Assembly (NCBI GenBank): GCA_950022495.1
Contig: CATLLJ010000001.1
Coordinates: forward strand, 1 to 64,000
Direction of reading: 5' to 3'
DNA length: 64,000 nt
From: an uncultured bacterium
GTDB taxonomy: Bacteria; Cyanobacteriota; Vampirovibrionia; Gastranaerophilales; Gastranaerophilaceae
This document shows positions 37,138 through 47,005 of this stretch, piece by piece. Below the pieces are notes generated by a model that made no database searches, was not told where the DNA came from, and saw only the letters and a program-made list of their open reading frames with translations. Made by a program: the position numbers and the translations under genes. Numbering within the stretch: position 1 is the stretch's first letter; each line of letters opens with the position of its first letter.

Positions 37138-38454
37138 TTATTCTTCATGTTTTTCAAAATATTTTAAAATTTCAATAAGAGTATTAACACCGCCCAAATT
37201 GCCGGATTTTGTTACAATCCATTGATTAGAATTAACACTTCTACCAAGTGCGATTGCAGGTAATACTTCATCAACAAGCTTTAACTGGTTAGCATTGATA
37301 GCATTACAGCATTTATAAGAAGTTTCACCGCCCAGAGTAATCAAAACAGCATTTTTCTTCTCTAGAACCTGTTTAGTTAAATCTGCAAGAAAGTCTGTAA
37401 TCAATGCAGCAAGTCCGGATTTTGTTAAATCAACATTTGCAGTATCTGAAAATCCATCAAAATTATTTAATAATTTTGATGTGTGTATCAAAACAATATT
37501 ATCGTTTCCGAGATTTGAAACAACACGCTCTACCAGTTCATCTTTAACTCCGTCCAAAATTGTATTTACATTGAGTTCAATAACCAGACAGTTTTCATCA
37601 TATTCATCGCTTTGTTCAAGTTTATCAATTTGATTTGCTGTTATATTAGTCGCACTGCCTGAAACTATTAGTTTAGGTAATTTTGGTAATTTTACTGGCA
37701 ATATTTCTTCTTCTTGATATTGAGGAAACCATTGGTTACTTAAAATTTTTGCAGCTGCAGCAGTACCTACAGGAAGAATTTTAAAATTAGACTTTTGCAT
37801 GGCAAGAACAATTTGTTCTAAATCTGTTGTAAAAACCGAATCTGCAACAATAATTTTCTTACCCTGCTCTACCAGTTCATTCAATCGCATCAAGATTGGT
37901 CCGGCACCGTCCATTATAGTTTTTAAACCAATTTCACCAACCAAGTTTTCTAAATTCCCGCCTAGCTGAGATTTTAACAATGTAGGTAAATGTGATTCAG
38001 TTATCGGGGAATGCGGATCCCGTGCCATTTCCGTTCTTTCAATCGGAATACCGCGAAGCAAATGATATCCGCCTACGGTAATACGACCTTCTTGCGGGAA
38101 AGCAGGCATAATAACAGCAGAATCCCATCCTAAAACTTCAAGCATAGATAGAACTTCAACCGCAATATTACCTCTAACTGTTGAATCTATTTTTTTGTAG
38201 AAAAAATCAGGATTAATTTTTTCTACTAATAATTGAGTTGCCTCTTTAACTTTTTCAAAAGCATCCTGCAAAGAAACATTTCTGGACTCTGTAGAGATTG
38301 CCCAGGCTTGAGACAAATCAGAATTAGTGCTTATAACATCAGTGTTCAACAAAATATTTGTATCCGCACCATTCAATTTGAATTGTAATGCGGTATCATT
38401 AGCACCTGTTAAATCATCTGCAATAATACCGGCAATATTTGAAGTTCTTATCAT
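37138..38454 (-). CDS. Four-carbon acid sugar kinase family (DUF1537/OtnK-DtnK-like)
   Basis: GIIADDLTGANDTALQF, KKIDSTVRGNIAVE, VMPAFPQEGRITVGGYHLL, LITLGGETSYKCC. Confidence 0.92.
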   Translation of the reverse strand: MIRTSNIAGIIADDLTGANDTALQFKLNGADTNILLNTDVISTNSDLSQAWAISTESRNVSLQDAFEKVKEATQLLVEKINPDFFYKKIDSTVRGNIAVEVLSMLEVLGWDSAVIMPAFPQEGRITVGGYHLLRGIPIERTEMARDPHSPITESHLPTLLKSQLGGNLENLVGEIGLKTIMDGAGPILMRLNELVEQGKKIIVADSVFTTDLEQIVLAMQKSNFKILPVGTAAAAKILSNQWFPQYQEEEILPVKLPKLPKLIVSGSATNITANQIDKLEQSDEYDENCLVIELNVNTILDGVKDELVERVVSNLGNDNIVLIHTSKLLNNFDGFSDTANVDLTKSGLAALITDFLADLTKQVLEKKNAVLITLGGETSYKCCNAINANQLKLVDEVLPAIALGRSVNSNQWIVTKSGNLGGVNTLIEILKYFEKHEE

Positions 38455-38798
38455 AATACAGCTTCTTCTGCGTCTTTTCTTGAACCTAATAATCTTATAG
38501 TGTTTGCTCTAACATAGAAGTTTTCTCTGTCATTACCTGTGGTTTTATCAACCCAGCGATTGTTAGCAATCGCACCATCAATAGCAACAAGTCTGCCTTT
38601 TTTCACGTATTCAGCAGCAAATTCAGCTTGTTTATCCCAAACATCAATGTTAAACCAATCAGTAACTTCAGATTTTGTTTTAGAATCCCATCTATTAACT
38701 GCAACAGAAAAAGAAGCTTTCATTTTACCGGAATCAAAAGCTTTGAACCCTTCAGATGCATCCCTTCCAACTCTACCTACTACTGTAACTGTATTCAT
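38451..38798 (-). CDS. ssb: single-stranded DNA-binding protein
   Basis: MNTVTVVGRVGRDASEG...FSVAVNRWDSKTKSEVTDWFNIDVWDKQAEFAAEYVKKGRLVAIDG OB fold; start at internal Met chosen. Confidence 0.9.
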   Translation of the reverse strand: MNTVTVVGRVGRDASEGFKAFDSGKMKASFSVAVNRWDSKTKSEVTDWFNIDVWDKQAEFAAEYVKKGRLVAIDGAIANNRWVDKTTGNDRENFYVRANTIRLLGSRKDAEEAVL

Positions 38799-38852
38799 AT
38801 ATTTTACCTCTTTCAATTTTTATATTATACATTATATATTTTTAAAGTCCAA

Positions 38853-39854
38853 TTAGTACATTTTTACTAATTTTCGGACTTCGGCAAGAACAGCCTGTGC
38901 TTTAACTCTAGCTTTTGCAGAACCTTCCGCGATAATTTTTTCGACTTCTTCAGGATGTTCTTCATAATATTTGCGTCTTTCTCTAATTTCAGCAAGCTTT
39001 TCATTAATTTTATCACCAAGCTGACGTTTGCATTGTGCACATCCGCGAAGACCTTTTTCACATTCACATCTTACTGTTGAAACTTCATCTTCATCTCCAA
39101 AGATTGTCCAGTATTTAAATGCAACTTCGCAATCATCAGGATGTCCCGGATCATCTTTTCTAAGTCGAGAACGGTCAGTTATTGCACTCATTACTTTTTT
39201 AGAAGTAACTTCTGCGGTATCTGAAATTTTTATATCATTATTGAATGATTTACCCATTTTGTTTCCATCCAAACCGCAAATTAAAGAGCAATGATTTAAT
39301 AGAGGTTTAGCTTCGTGGAAGAATTCACCATATAGATTATTAAAGCGTCTTGCAATATCACGGGTAATTTCAATATGTGCCACCTGATCAATTCCTACAG
39401 GTACACAATCTGCATTAAACATCATAATATCTGCACTCATCAATACAGGATAACCCATTAATCCGTAATTTATTTGAGAAGCTTGACCTTCTTTTGTTTT
39501 TAGGATTTTTGCCATATCTTTTAATGTCGGATCTCTTTCAACCCAATTTTGAGGTGTAATCATTCCTAAATAAATATTTAATTCTGCAATTTCAGGAACT
39601 AAAGATTGAACATAAAGGGTTGATTTTTCAGGGTCAATGCCGCAAGCAAGCCAATCCATAACAACATCAAGAATATTCTGTCTTAAATCATCTGTTTTAT
39701 CGTATTTTGTAGTCAGGGCATGCCAATCAGCAACAAAAAAGTTACAATCATATTTATCTTGAAGCTGAACCCAGTTTTGAATAACGCCAAGATAATGTCC
39801 TAAGTGTAATTTTCCTGTTGATCTCATACCTGATACAATAACGTCTTTTTTCAT
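38853..39854 (-). CDS. trpS: tryptophan--tRNA ligase
   Basis: SGMRSTGKLHLGHYLGVIQNW (HIGH), DGNKMGKSFNN (KMSKS-like). Confidence 0.97.
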   Translation of the reverse strand: MKKDVIVSGMRSTGKLHLGHYLGVIQNWVQLQDKYDCNFFVADWHALTTKYDKTDDLRQNILDVVMDWLACGIDPEKSTLYVQSLVPEIAELNIYLGMITPQNWVERDPTLKDMAKILKTKEGQASQINYGLMGYPVLMSADIMMFNADCVPVGIDQVAHIEITRDIARRFNNLYGEFFHEAKPLLNHCSLICGLDGNKMGKSFNNDIKISDTAEVTSKKVMSAITDRSRLRKDDPGHPDDCEVAFKYWTIFGDEDEVSTVRCECEKGLRGCAQCKRQLGDKINEKLAEIRERRKYYEEHPEEVEKIIAEGSAKARVKAQAVLAEVRKLVKMY

Positions 39855-39926
39855 AAAACAGTCCTTTCTATAACATTAAGTATTATATAACAAACAGTAT
39901 GCGGGATATATTTTATTGTAAATTTG

Positions 39927-40360
39927 TTTACATAAACAATATTAGGGGTAAATATCAAACCGATATTTTTATAGGGGGTTCGGGGGCGATGCCCCTGATG
40001 ACTCGAATCATTCAATCAAGCGTGTTTTTCTTTTTCGGTTCTACTTTTTCTTGCTTGGTTGTTCGCATTAAACGGGACTACCGCCAAAGCTGAACGCTTT
40101 GAGCGTTCGCCCTCTGCTCGCTATACGCTTTATTGCGAGTAAAAGAGAAAGAAACGCAAGCAAAGAATGCGTAAGCCGGAGTGTAAGCACTCGCTCGGCG
40201 GCGTTGAGCCGGCGAAGAAGTGCTGAACTTAATATCTGCGAAGTAAAAGCGTAGCTCCACAGGAGCAGAAAGAGAAAAACGCGACCCAATGAAACTAGTT
40301 ATCAGAAACTACGTTTCCGAACCTTCCTTTGATTATCCTGCGGATAATATTGTTTATGTT
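39927..40360. mobile_element. Copy B of MITE-like element (~434 bp)
   Basis: Left TIR TTTACATAAACAATATTA (39927-39944), right TIR TAATATTGTTTATGT (40345-40359); ends with TTATCAGAAACTACGTTTCCGAACCTTCCTTTGATTATCCTGCGGATAATATTGTTTATGT identical to copy A. Confidence 0.8.
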
Positions 40361-41094
40361 TATGCAATATAGAACAATAAATTTATCAAAAAGTCTGCAA
40401 CCAGCATGTAAATAGTTGAAAGGATTGCTGCCTGTGTTGTCGAAATACCAACTTCCTTTGCTCCTCCGCGTGTTTGATAGCCCTTTGTGGCACATACAAG
40501 AGCAATTAATGCTCCAAAAATACAAGCCTTTAACAAACTTATATAAATATCTTTTGTCGCCATCCATGCCCATGCTGAAGTCATATATCTTGCAGGATTA
40601 AGATTGATTGTTTCATAAGCTACAAACATTCCGCCTAAGATGCCGACAAATTCTGCAATCAAGACAACCATAGGCACTGTTATTGCAGAAGCCAAAATCC
40701 TTGGTGCAAAATAATATCCGACAGGGTTAATTTTCAATGTTTTAATCGCATCTACTTGAGAGGTAACCTGCATATTAGCAATTTCTGCTGAAATTGCCGT
40801 TCCTGCTCTTGCACCAATAGCAAGTGCAACAAATCCCGGAGCTATTTCTCTAATCATTACAACTGCAATGGTTCCGCCAATATATGCCTCTGCTCCGGTC
40901 ATAAGAAATTCTTTAGAAACCTGAATTGCAATTACCGCCGCAGAAATAAATGCAATAACCAGAGAAATTGGCAATGAATCATAACTAATTGCGGCTGCTT
41001 GCGATATAACAGTTTTAAATCTTACATTCCCATCTAAAATGTACTTAATACATTCTATTAAATTTTGAACACAAGCACCTAAAAATTTAATCAA
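40360..41094 (-). CDS. MlaE-family ABC transporter permease
   Basis: 244 aa; MIREIAPGFVALAIGARAGTAISAEIANMQVTSQVDAIKTLKINPVGYYFAPRILA. Confidence 0.93.
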   Translation of the reverse strand: MIKFLGACVQNLIECIKYILDGNVRFKTVISQAAAISYDSLPISLVIAFISAAVIAIQVSKEFLMTGAEAYIGGTIAVVMIREIAPGFVALAIGARAGTAISAEIANMQVTSQVDAIKTLKINPVGYYFAPRILASAITVPMVVLIAEFVGILGGMFVAYETINLNPARYMTSAWAWMATKDIYISLLKACIFGALIALVCATKGYQTRGGAKEVGISTTQAAILSTIYMLVADFLINLLFYIA

Positions 41095-41153
41095 AGTTCC
41101 CGATTCCTTATTCTTTTATAATATAACATAAAAGTAGGAAGTCGGGAAATTTA

Positions 41154-41846
41154 TTACTTTTTATTTTGTCCGATTTTTGTTTTGTCGACTGTTGCAATAA
41201 ACTTTATGGCTTCGTTAGATGGAATTGCAAATCCAATACCGATATTGGAAATATTATGATCAGGATTATAAATTGATTGGCTGATTCCTATTACTTCACC
41301 GGTTGAGTTTAACAACGGCCCTCCGGAACATCCGGGATTTATTGCCGCATCAGTTTGGAACCTGTTTTTTACATAATCGATACGTGAAATTATACCCTGA
41401 GTTAAAGTATTAGAAAACCCGAAAGGATTTCCGATAGATAATACTTTTTGACCGACTTTCACTTCTTCCGAATCTCCGAAAGAAACAACCTGTAAAGGTC
41501 TTTTTGCTTCAATTTTTATTAGAGCAAGGTCTTTATTTTTACCCATATTTGCTACAAATTTTGCCCGATATGTCTGACCGTTATGAGTAGTAACATCAAT
41601 TTGAGATGCGTCTTCCACAACATGAGAGCCGGTTAAGATTAACCCGTCAGGAGTAACTATACATCCTGTTCCGGCAGAAACTCCATCTGGTACCTGAGCA
41701 TCTATTGCTACAATTGCAGGACTTATTTTTTCGTATACACTAATATTTATTTGTTCGTCTGTTGCATAACGCTGTTGGGCTGGGACTACTCCCACTCCCA
41801 GAAATAAAAATGTAATTATCAATAGTGTTATTCTTTGCATTTTCAC
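41154..41846 (-). CDS. Secreted S1C trypsin-like serine protease (HtrA/Deg-like, no PDZ)
   Basis: LTGSHVV, KDLALIKIE, TDAAINPGCSGGPLLNSTGEVIGI; signal peptide. Confidence 0.93.
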   Translation of the reverse strand: MKMQRITLLIITFLFLGVGVVPAQQRYATDEQINISVYEKISPAIVAIDAQVPDGVSAGTGCIVTPDGLILTGSHVVEDASQIDVTTHNGQTYRAKFVANMGKNKDLALIKIEAKRPLQVVSFGDSEEVKVGQKVLSIGNPFGFSNTLTQGIISRIDYVKNRFQTDAAINPGCSGGPLLNSTGEVIGISQSIYNPDHNISNIGIGFAIPSNEAIKFIATVDKTKIGQNKK

Positions 41847-41993
41847 CTCGTTATTCTTTTAAATTATTTTCTCCAGAACTTGAAAAATTAATCCCCATTA
41901 TTAAGGTTTTCGGGTTAGTTCTTGAAAATATTCAAATTTTAATGTATAATTCAAAAGACGTTAAGTCCGTAAAATTTAATTAAGGAGAAAATT

Positions 41994-42752
41994 ATGACAA
42001 GAATTGATTCATTCAAACATCATTTAGAAGAAAAACGTGCAGTAAAAGTTATTGCAGGTATTGATAACTTTGATATTGAAAACATTAAAAAAGTTGTAGC
42101 TTCAGCTGAAAAAGCTCATGCTAGTGCAGTAGATATTTCAGCAAGAGAAGATATCGTTAGAGAAATCCGTTCAATGACAGATATGCCTATTTTTGTATCT
42201 TCAATCGTTCCATCAGAATTAGTTAGAGCAGTTGAATTAGGTGCTGATGCTATTGAACTTGGTAACTTTGATGTTCTTTACAAAAAAGGTACTTCTTTCT
42301 CTGCTGCTGACGTTTTATCATTAGTTGAAGAAACAAAATCATTATTAGGAAACAGAGAAGTATTTTTCTCAGTAACTATTCCTGGTGAAATTTCAATTAC
42401 TGAACAAATCGAATTAGCTTCTAAATTAGAATCTATGGGTATTGATTTAATTCAAACAGAAGGTCATTACTCATCAGAAGTTGAATTAACAGGTGCCAGA
42501 GCATTGATGGATAGAGCTGAATTAACAATTTCAAATACTATTGAACTTGTTAGAAATGTTGAAATGCCAATTATGACAGCTACAGGCATCAACCCTACAA
42601 CTGCACCGTTTGCATTTGCTGCAGGAGCTTCTGCTATTGGATGCGGATCTTGCATCAACAAATTATCTTCAGACCTTTCTATGGTTGCAACAATTTCATC
42701 TTTAGTTGAAATTGCTAACAAAAACGCTGTAAAAGTTGCTGAATTAGTTTAA
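41994..42752 (+). CDS. DUF561/Ycf23 family protein
   Basis: RAVKVIAGIDNFDIENIKKVVASAEKAHASAVDIS...GADAIELGNFDVLY. Confidence 0.82.
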   Translation: MTRIDSFKHHLEEKRAVKVIAGIDNFDIENIKKVVASAEKAHASAVDISAREDIVREIRSMTDMPIFVSSIVPSELVRAVELGADAIELGNFDVLYKKGTSFSAADVLSLVEETKSLLGNREVFFSVTIPGEISITEQIELASKLESMGIDLIQTEGHYSSEVELTGARALMDRAELTISNTIELVRNVEMPIMTATGINPTTAPFAFAAGASAIGCGSCINKLSSDLSMVATISSLVEIANKNAVKVAELV

Positions 42753-42771
42753 TTAAAATTTATTTCAATAA

Positions 42772-42805
42772 AAAAGACCATCTGAAATTTCAGATGGTCT
42801 TTTTG
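42772..42805. terminator. Intrinsic bidirectional terminator
   Basis: AAAAAGACCATCTGAAATTTCAGATGGTCTTTTT. Confidence 0.88.
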
Positions 42806-42825
42806 TATATTACTAACCTACTCAC

Positions 42826-43605
42826 TTACTTACTTTCTGCCTGATATGCCCACGCTGAATGATTATGAATACTTTCAAAAGCTTCACAGTCTACTTCAAA
42901 TTCATTAATAAGAGGGTGTTCTCTCAATTTAACAACAACATCACGGAGAACATCTTCAACAAATTTCGGGTTTTCCCACGCCTTTTCGGTTACAAACTTT
43001 TCATCCTGACGTTTTAAAAGCGGATGCAACGGGCAAGATGCACAGGATTCAACAAGTTCAATTAAATCTTCAAGCCAGACTTGTTCGGTTTCGTCATAAG
43101 AAACCTTAACAGAAATTAAAGCTCGCTGGTTGTGGGCACCGTATTCTGAAATTTCTTTTGAGCAAGGACAAAGTGTTGTCACTGGAACCTTTGCTCCTAA
43201 AATAAATTTATAATCTTCTCCGTCAATTTTGCCTTCAAATGAGCAGTCATAGCACATTGGAGCTGAAAGTTTGGTTACTGGAGATTTTTTATCAATAAAA
43301 TACTTAAAATTAAATTCCAGTTCTCCGCTTTTTGCGTGTAATTTTTTAACAATTTTTTCAAGGCAGCCTTTTATATCCACACCTAAAAGCTTTTTTGTTC
43401 TCCATTCGTTTAAAACTTCTACAAAGCGGCTCATGTGGGTACCTTTATATGCTCTTGGTAAAGATACGCAGACTCGGGCTTCAGCATAAACAACTTTATC
43501 TGACTTGTTTTTCCGCTGGACGGTTAAAGGTAATTCAACATGCTTTATTCCAACTTTTTGAATATCTACATTTCTTGTATCTTGAGTATTTTGTACATCT
43601 TTCAT
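42826..43605 (-). CDS. folE2: GTP cyclohydrolase FolE2
   Basis: VGIKHVELPL, KGTHMSRFVEVLNEW, VPVTTLCPCSKEISEYGAHNQRALISV. Confidence 0.96.
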   Translation of the reverse strand: MKDVQNTQDTRNVDIQKVGIKHVELPLTVQRKNKSDKVVYAEARVCVSLPRAYKGTHMSRFVEVLNEWRTKKLLGVDIKGCLEKIVKKLHAKSGELEFNFKYFIDKKSPVTKLSAPMCYDCSFEGKIDGEDYKFILGAKVPVTTLCPCSKEISEYGAHNQRALISVKVSYDETEQVWLEDLIELVESCASCPLHPLLKRQDEKFVTEKAWENPKFVEDVLRDVVVKLREHPLINEFEVDCEAFESIHNHSAWAYQAESK

Positions 43606-43612
43606 AAATCAC

Positions 43613-44392
43613 TTATTCTCCGGCAGTCACTTTCTTAGCTTGTTTCCAAAGTTCATCAAACTCTTCAAATGAATAATCATTTAACGGTTTTTCTGCGAGT
43701 TCTTCCATCTTGCGGAAACGTTTTTCAAATTTCTTATTAGCTTTTAATAAAGCCTGTTCTGCATCAATTTTATTCCATCTTGCAAGATTTACTGTTGCAA
43801 ATAAAATATCTCCAAACTCTTCTTCCATGTGAGTTTTATCACCTTCCTGAACAGCTTCTTTAAACTCGTTAAATTCAGACATTATGCAGTCGTATAAAGA
43901 GTCTTCATTTGGCCATTCAAACCCCGTTTTTACCGCCTTTTTAGAAATCTTTTGAGCAGAAATTAATGCAGACTGGCTGCGAGAAATTCCATCCATTGCA
44001 GATTTTCTGTGTGATTTTTCTTCGGATTTTCGTTTATCCCAAACCGCAAGAACATCGTCCGCGTTATCAATTTTCATATCGCCAAAAACATGAGGATGGC
44101 GATGGATTAGTTTGTCTTTTAATTCTTTTGCAACATCATCAATATTAAATTCGTTATTTTCAGATGCAATTTGAGAATGCAAAAGAACTTGCAATAATAC
44201 ATCACCGAGCTCTTCTCTCAAATGAATCATATCATTATCATCAATTGCATCAACAGCCTCATAAGCTTCTTCCAGCATATTAGGTCTTAATGTTTGGTGA
44301 GTTTGTTTTCTATCCCACGGACAGCCGTCAGGTGCACGCAGTTTTCTTATAACTTCAACTAATTCTTCAAAATTCTTATATTTCATATTCAT
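43613..44392 (-). CDS. mazG: nucleoside triphosphate pyrophosphohydrolase MazG
   Basis: RKLRAPDGCPWDRKQTHQTLRPNMLEEAYEAVDAI...HLREELGDVLLQVLLHSQIA. Confidence 0.96.
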   Translation of the reverse strand: MNMKYKNFEELVEVIRKLRAPDGCPWDRKQTHQTLRPNMLEEAYEAVDAIDDNDMIHLREELGDVLLQVLLHSQIASENNEFNIDDVAKELKDKLIHRHPHVFGDMKIDNADDVLAVWDKRKSEEKSHRKSAMDGISRSQSALISAQKISKKAVKTGFEWPNEDSLYDCIMSEFNEFKEAVQEGDKTHMEEEFGDILFATVNLARWNKIDAEQALLKANKKFEKRFRKMEELAEKPLNDYSFEEFDELWKQAKKVTAGE

Positions 44393-44480
44393 ATTCTAAC
44401 ACAAATCCTACAAAAGGTTGATTTATAAATCTGACACTATGATAAACTTTATACGTGGATAATTAAGAGAGAGGTTAAAT

Positions 44481-45032
44481 ATGTCAACAATTGAAAGACT
44501 AAATCAATTCAGCCATCGTATATTTAATACGAGCCAAAATGAACAATCAACTTCAAGAACTAGCAATCCTTTTGCCGCTTCAAATTTCCAAAAAAATATT
44601 TTAACAGAAGATGTTTTTGAATCAAGCAAGGCAAAACAAAATGATAAAGTAAGTTTCACAGGAAATTTAACTGCAAGTTCTAAGAGAATATATTCTACAT
44701 TTGTAGGTTCTATCAATGATATGGGCAGCAAATTCTATGAAGGTATTGAATCTATAAAAGCTATATATGGAAGAGTTAAAGACAGCGTAATCAATACTTG
44801 GAATAAAATTCAAGAAATCGGCAACAAAGAAGTTAACGTTAATATCAACTTAGACGGTGCTAGAGAACTTCTAACAAAAGAATATCATATTAAAGATATT
44901 GCATCAGCTATCGTTGGCGGCAAAAACAGAGAAATCACAAGAATGTCAAAAATGGACCCTCATTCAGAAGTAAAACCAATGTTCCAACAAGCTTTAGAAG
45001 CCCTGGAAGCAGATATGGTTATGGTTGCGTAG
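44481..45032 (+). CDS. lineage-specific hypothetical protein
   Basis: 183 aa; contains NDKVSFTGNLTAS; good RBS. Confidence 0.75.
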   Translation: MSTIERLNQFSHRIFNTSQNEQSTSRTSNPFAASNFQKNILTEDVFESSKAKQNDKVSFTGNLTASSKRIYSTFVGSINDMGSKFYEGIESIKAIYGRVKDSVINTWNKIQEIGNKEVNVNINLDGARELLTKEYHIKDIASAIVGGKNREITRMSKMDPHSEVKPMFQQALEALEADMVMVA

Positions 45033-45043
45033 GAGGAGAATAA

Positions 45044-45433
45044 ATGAATAGTAATATGATGAAAAACAATAAAAACTTTAATAAAGTAAGCAACATTATT
45101 GAATCATTAACAATTAATCCAAGTCCTGATTCAGTTGCAGTATTAGAAGAAATCGGTACAAACTCTACAATCGATGAAGTTAGAGAATTAACATCAAGAG
45201 CTTTAGTAAGAAGAAATGAATTTGAATCTCTTTCTGTTGTAATCGAAAACAGAGGTAAAGGTATCAATGATATGTCAACAGTTGTTGCAATGAGCACAAT
45301 TAACGAATTATTATCATTAGAAAATAAAGAAGAAGCAATGAGAGTGTTAGAAAACACTATTTCTTCAGAACATTTTGATGATGAAGTTAAAGAAAATGCT
45401 CGTTCAGTAAAAGCATTGATGGCTCTTAGTTAG
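45044..45433 (+). CDS. hypothetical protein, helical
   Basis: 129 aa; 11 nt downstream of previous CDS, likely co-transcribed; AGGAGG RBS. Confidence 0.75.
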   Translation: MNSNMMKNNKNFNKVSNIIESLTINPSPDSVAVLEEIGTNSTIDEVRELTSRALVRRNEFESLSVVIENRGKGINDMSTVVAMSTINELLSLENKEEAMRVLENTISSEHFDDEVKENARSVKALMALS

Positions 45434-45459
45434 TTGACATATAATAAATAAAATATATA

Positions 45460-45484
45460 AAAAGACCGCTTAAGCGGTCTTTTT
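45460..45484. terminator. Intrinsic terminator
   Basis: AAAAGACCGCTTAAGCGGTCTTTTT. Confidence 0.85.
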
Positions 45485-45518
45485 TATTGGCAAAATTATT
45501 AAAACGAAAAATGAACAA

Positions 45519-46991
45519 TTAGAAAAGTTTTTTTAATTCATTTTCAATTTCTTTAAACACACCATGCCAGTCGCCGTGTTCTTTTTGCCTGAAAACTCTT
45601 ACGCTGTCATACCAGTCACATTTACTCAAATCAGTATGCCATCTCCAGTTATAAACATAAGGTAAAAGTACCCAGCAAGGTTTTCCCATTGCTCCTGCAA
45701 GGTGAGCTAATGAGGTGTCATTACAGATTATTAAATCCATGTTTTCTACAGCACCTGCGGTATCAGAAAAATTAGAAAAGCTTCCGGCAAGATCAATTAC
45801 ATCATATTTGCCTTTAATTTTTTCAAACTCTTCTGCACCTTCAAAAGTCTGACAGGAATAAAATTGAGTATTTTCCAACTCAAAAAGATTGAAGAAGTCT
45901 TCAACTTTTAAAACTCTATCCTTTTCGTAGAAAGTATTTCCCTGCCATTTGATACCAATCTTAAATTTATCATTATTAAAAAAACGTTCTTTATAATAAT
46001 TTATTTTTGCAGGATTTGCTTTTATATAACCGTCATCATGATGAACAAACATATCGTCTGTGTTAACTCCGAGGATGTGCGGAATACTTAAAAACGGTAT
46101 ATGATAATCAAAATAAATATCTTTTTCGAAATCGAAAAGTTCCATTATTTCAGCACCATAAGAGTTTTCCCTGAATAAACCTGCAAGCTCTTTCTGGGGT
46201 TTAAATATAACTTTTTTACACATAGAAGTCAATTGTGGCATAAAGCGATAAAACATTAAAACATCCCCAAAACCTGCTTCGTAATATGTGTACAAAACTT
46301 TGTCTTTTAAATCTTGTCCTGTCCATAATGGTTTTTCTTTCATTAAATTAGGATATGTTTTTTCTTGCGAAACAATTGCACTGTGTCTGCAAAGTCTTGC
46401 TTCAAAGTTTTTAAGCCCTTCTTCATAATTTTTTGCCTGCATTTGTGCAAGTGATAAGAAATAAACTGATTCCCAATCTTCAGGATTAATTTCAAGTGCT
46501 TTTTTATAATATTCTATAGCCCCTTGAGGATTTAAATCATTAAAACATAACGCAGCAAGATTAAAATAAGATTCGTGGCTTTTAGGGTTGATTTCTAAAG
46601 CTTTGTAGTATGCATTTTTCGCTTTATTCCAGTCCTGATGATTTTTATATGACATTGCTAAGTTAAACCAGTATTCATAACGGTTAGGGCAGTTTTTAAC
46701 TAATTCCTTATATAGTTCGACAGAAAGTTCAAAGTCACCTTTTGTTAAATATAATCTTGCTAAATTCTCAACATAATACAGTATCGGTTTTATTGAAATG
46801 GCTTTCTTTATGCAGACTTCGGACTCAATATAGTCTTTAGCCTGATAGTATAATAATCCTAATAAGTCCCAAACTTCATGGTTATCAGGTTCAGTTTTCA
46901 AAATTTCCATATACATATCACGGGCATCAGTAAGTTTACCCTTTTGATGTAATGCAAACGCTTCATTAAATTTTTCAGATTGTTGAACCAT
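45519..46991 (-). CDS. TPR-repeat protein with glycosyltransferase (GT9-like) C-terminal domain
   Basis: Multiple TPR units; FKIGIKWQGNTFYEKDR, NMDLIICNDTSLAHLAGAMGKPCWVLL. Confidence 0.88.
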   Translation of the reverse strand: MVQQSEKFNEAFALHQKGKLTDARDMYMEILKTEPDNHEVWDLLGLLYYQAKDYIESEVCIKKAISIKPILYYVENLARLYLTKGDFELSVELYKELVKNCPNRYEYWFNLAMSYKNHQDWNKAKNAYYKALEINPKSHESYFNLAALCFNDLNPQGAIEYYKKALEINPEDWESVYFLSLAQMQAKNYEEGLKNFEARLCRHSAIVSQEKTYPNLMKEKPLWTGQDLKDKVLYTYYEAGFGDVLMFYRFMPQLTSMCKKVIFKPQKELAGLFRENSYGAEIMELFDFEKDIYFDYHIPFLSIPHILGVNTDDMFVHHDDGYIKANPAKINYYKERFFNNDKFKIGIKWQGNTFYEKDRVLKVEDFFNLFELENTQFYSCQTFEGAEEFEKIKGKYDVIDLAGSFSNFSDTAGAVENMDLIICNDTSLAHLAGAMGKPCWVLLPYVYNWRWHTDLSKCDWYDSVRVFRQKEHGDWHGVFKEIENELKKLF

Positions 46992-47005
46992 TTAAAACCT
47001 CTTTT

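Noticed and set aside
39899-40573. Four overlapping ORFs (39899-40093, 40068-40289, 40078-40260, 40295-40573)
   Set aside because: All lie in the repeat element or antisense/out of frame with the MlaE permease; palindromic GC-rich sequence creates chance ORFs.
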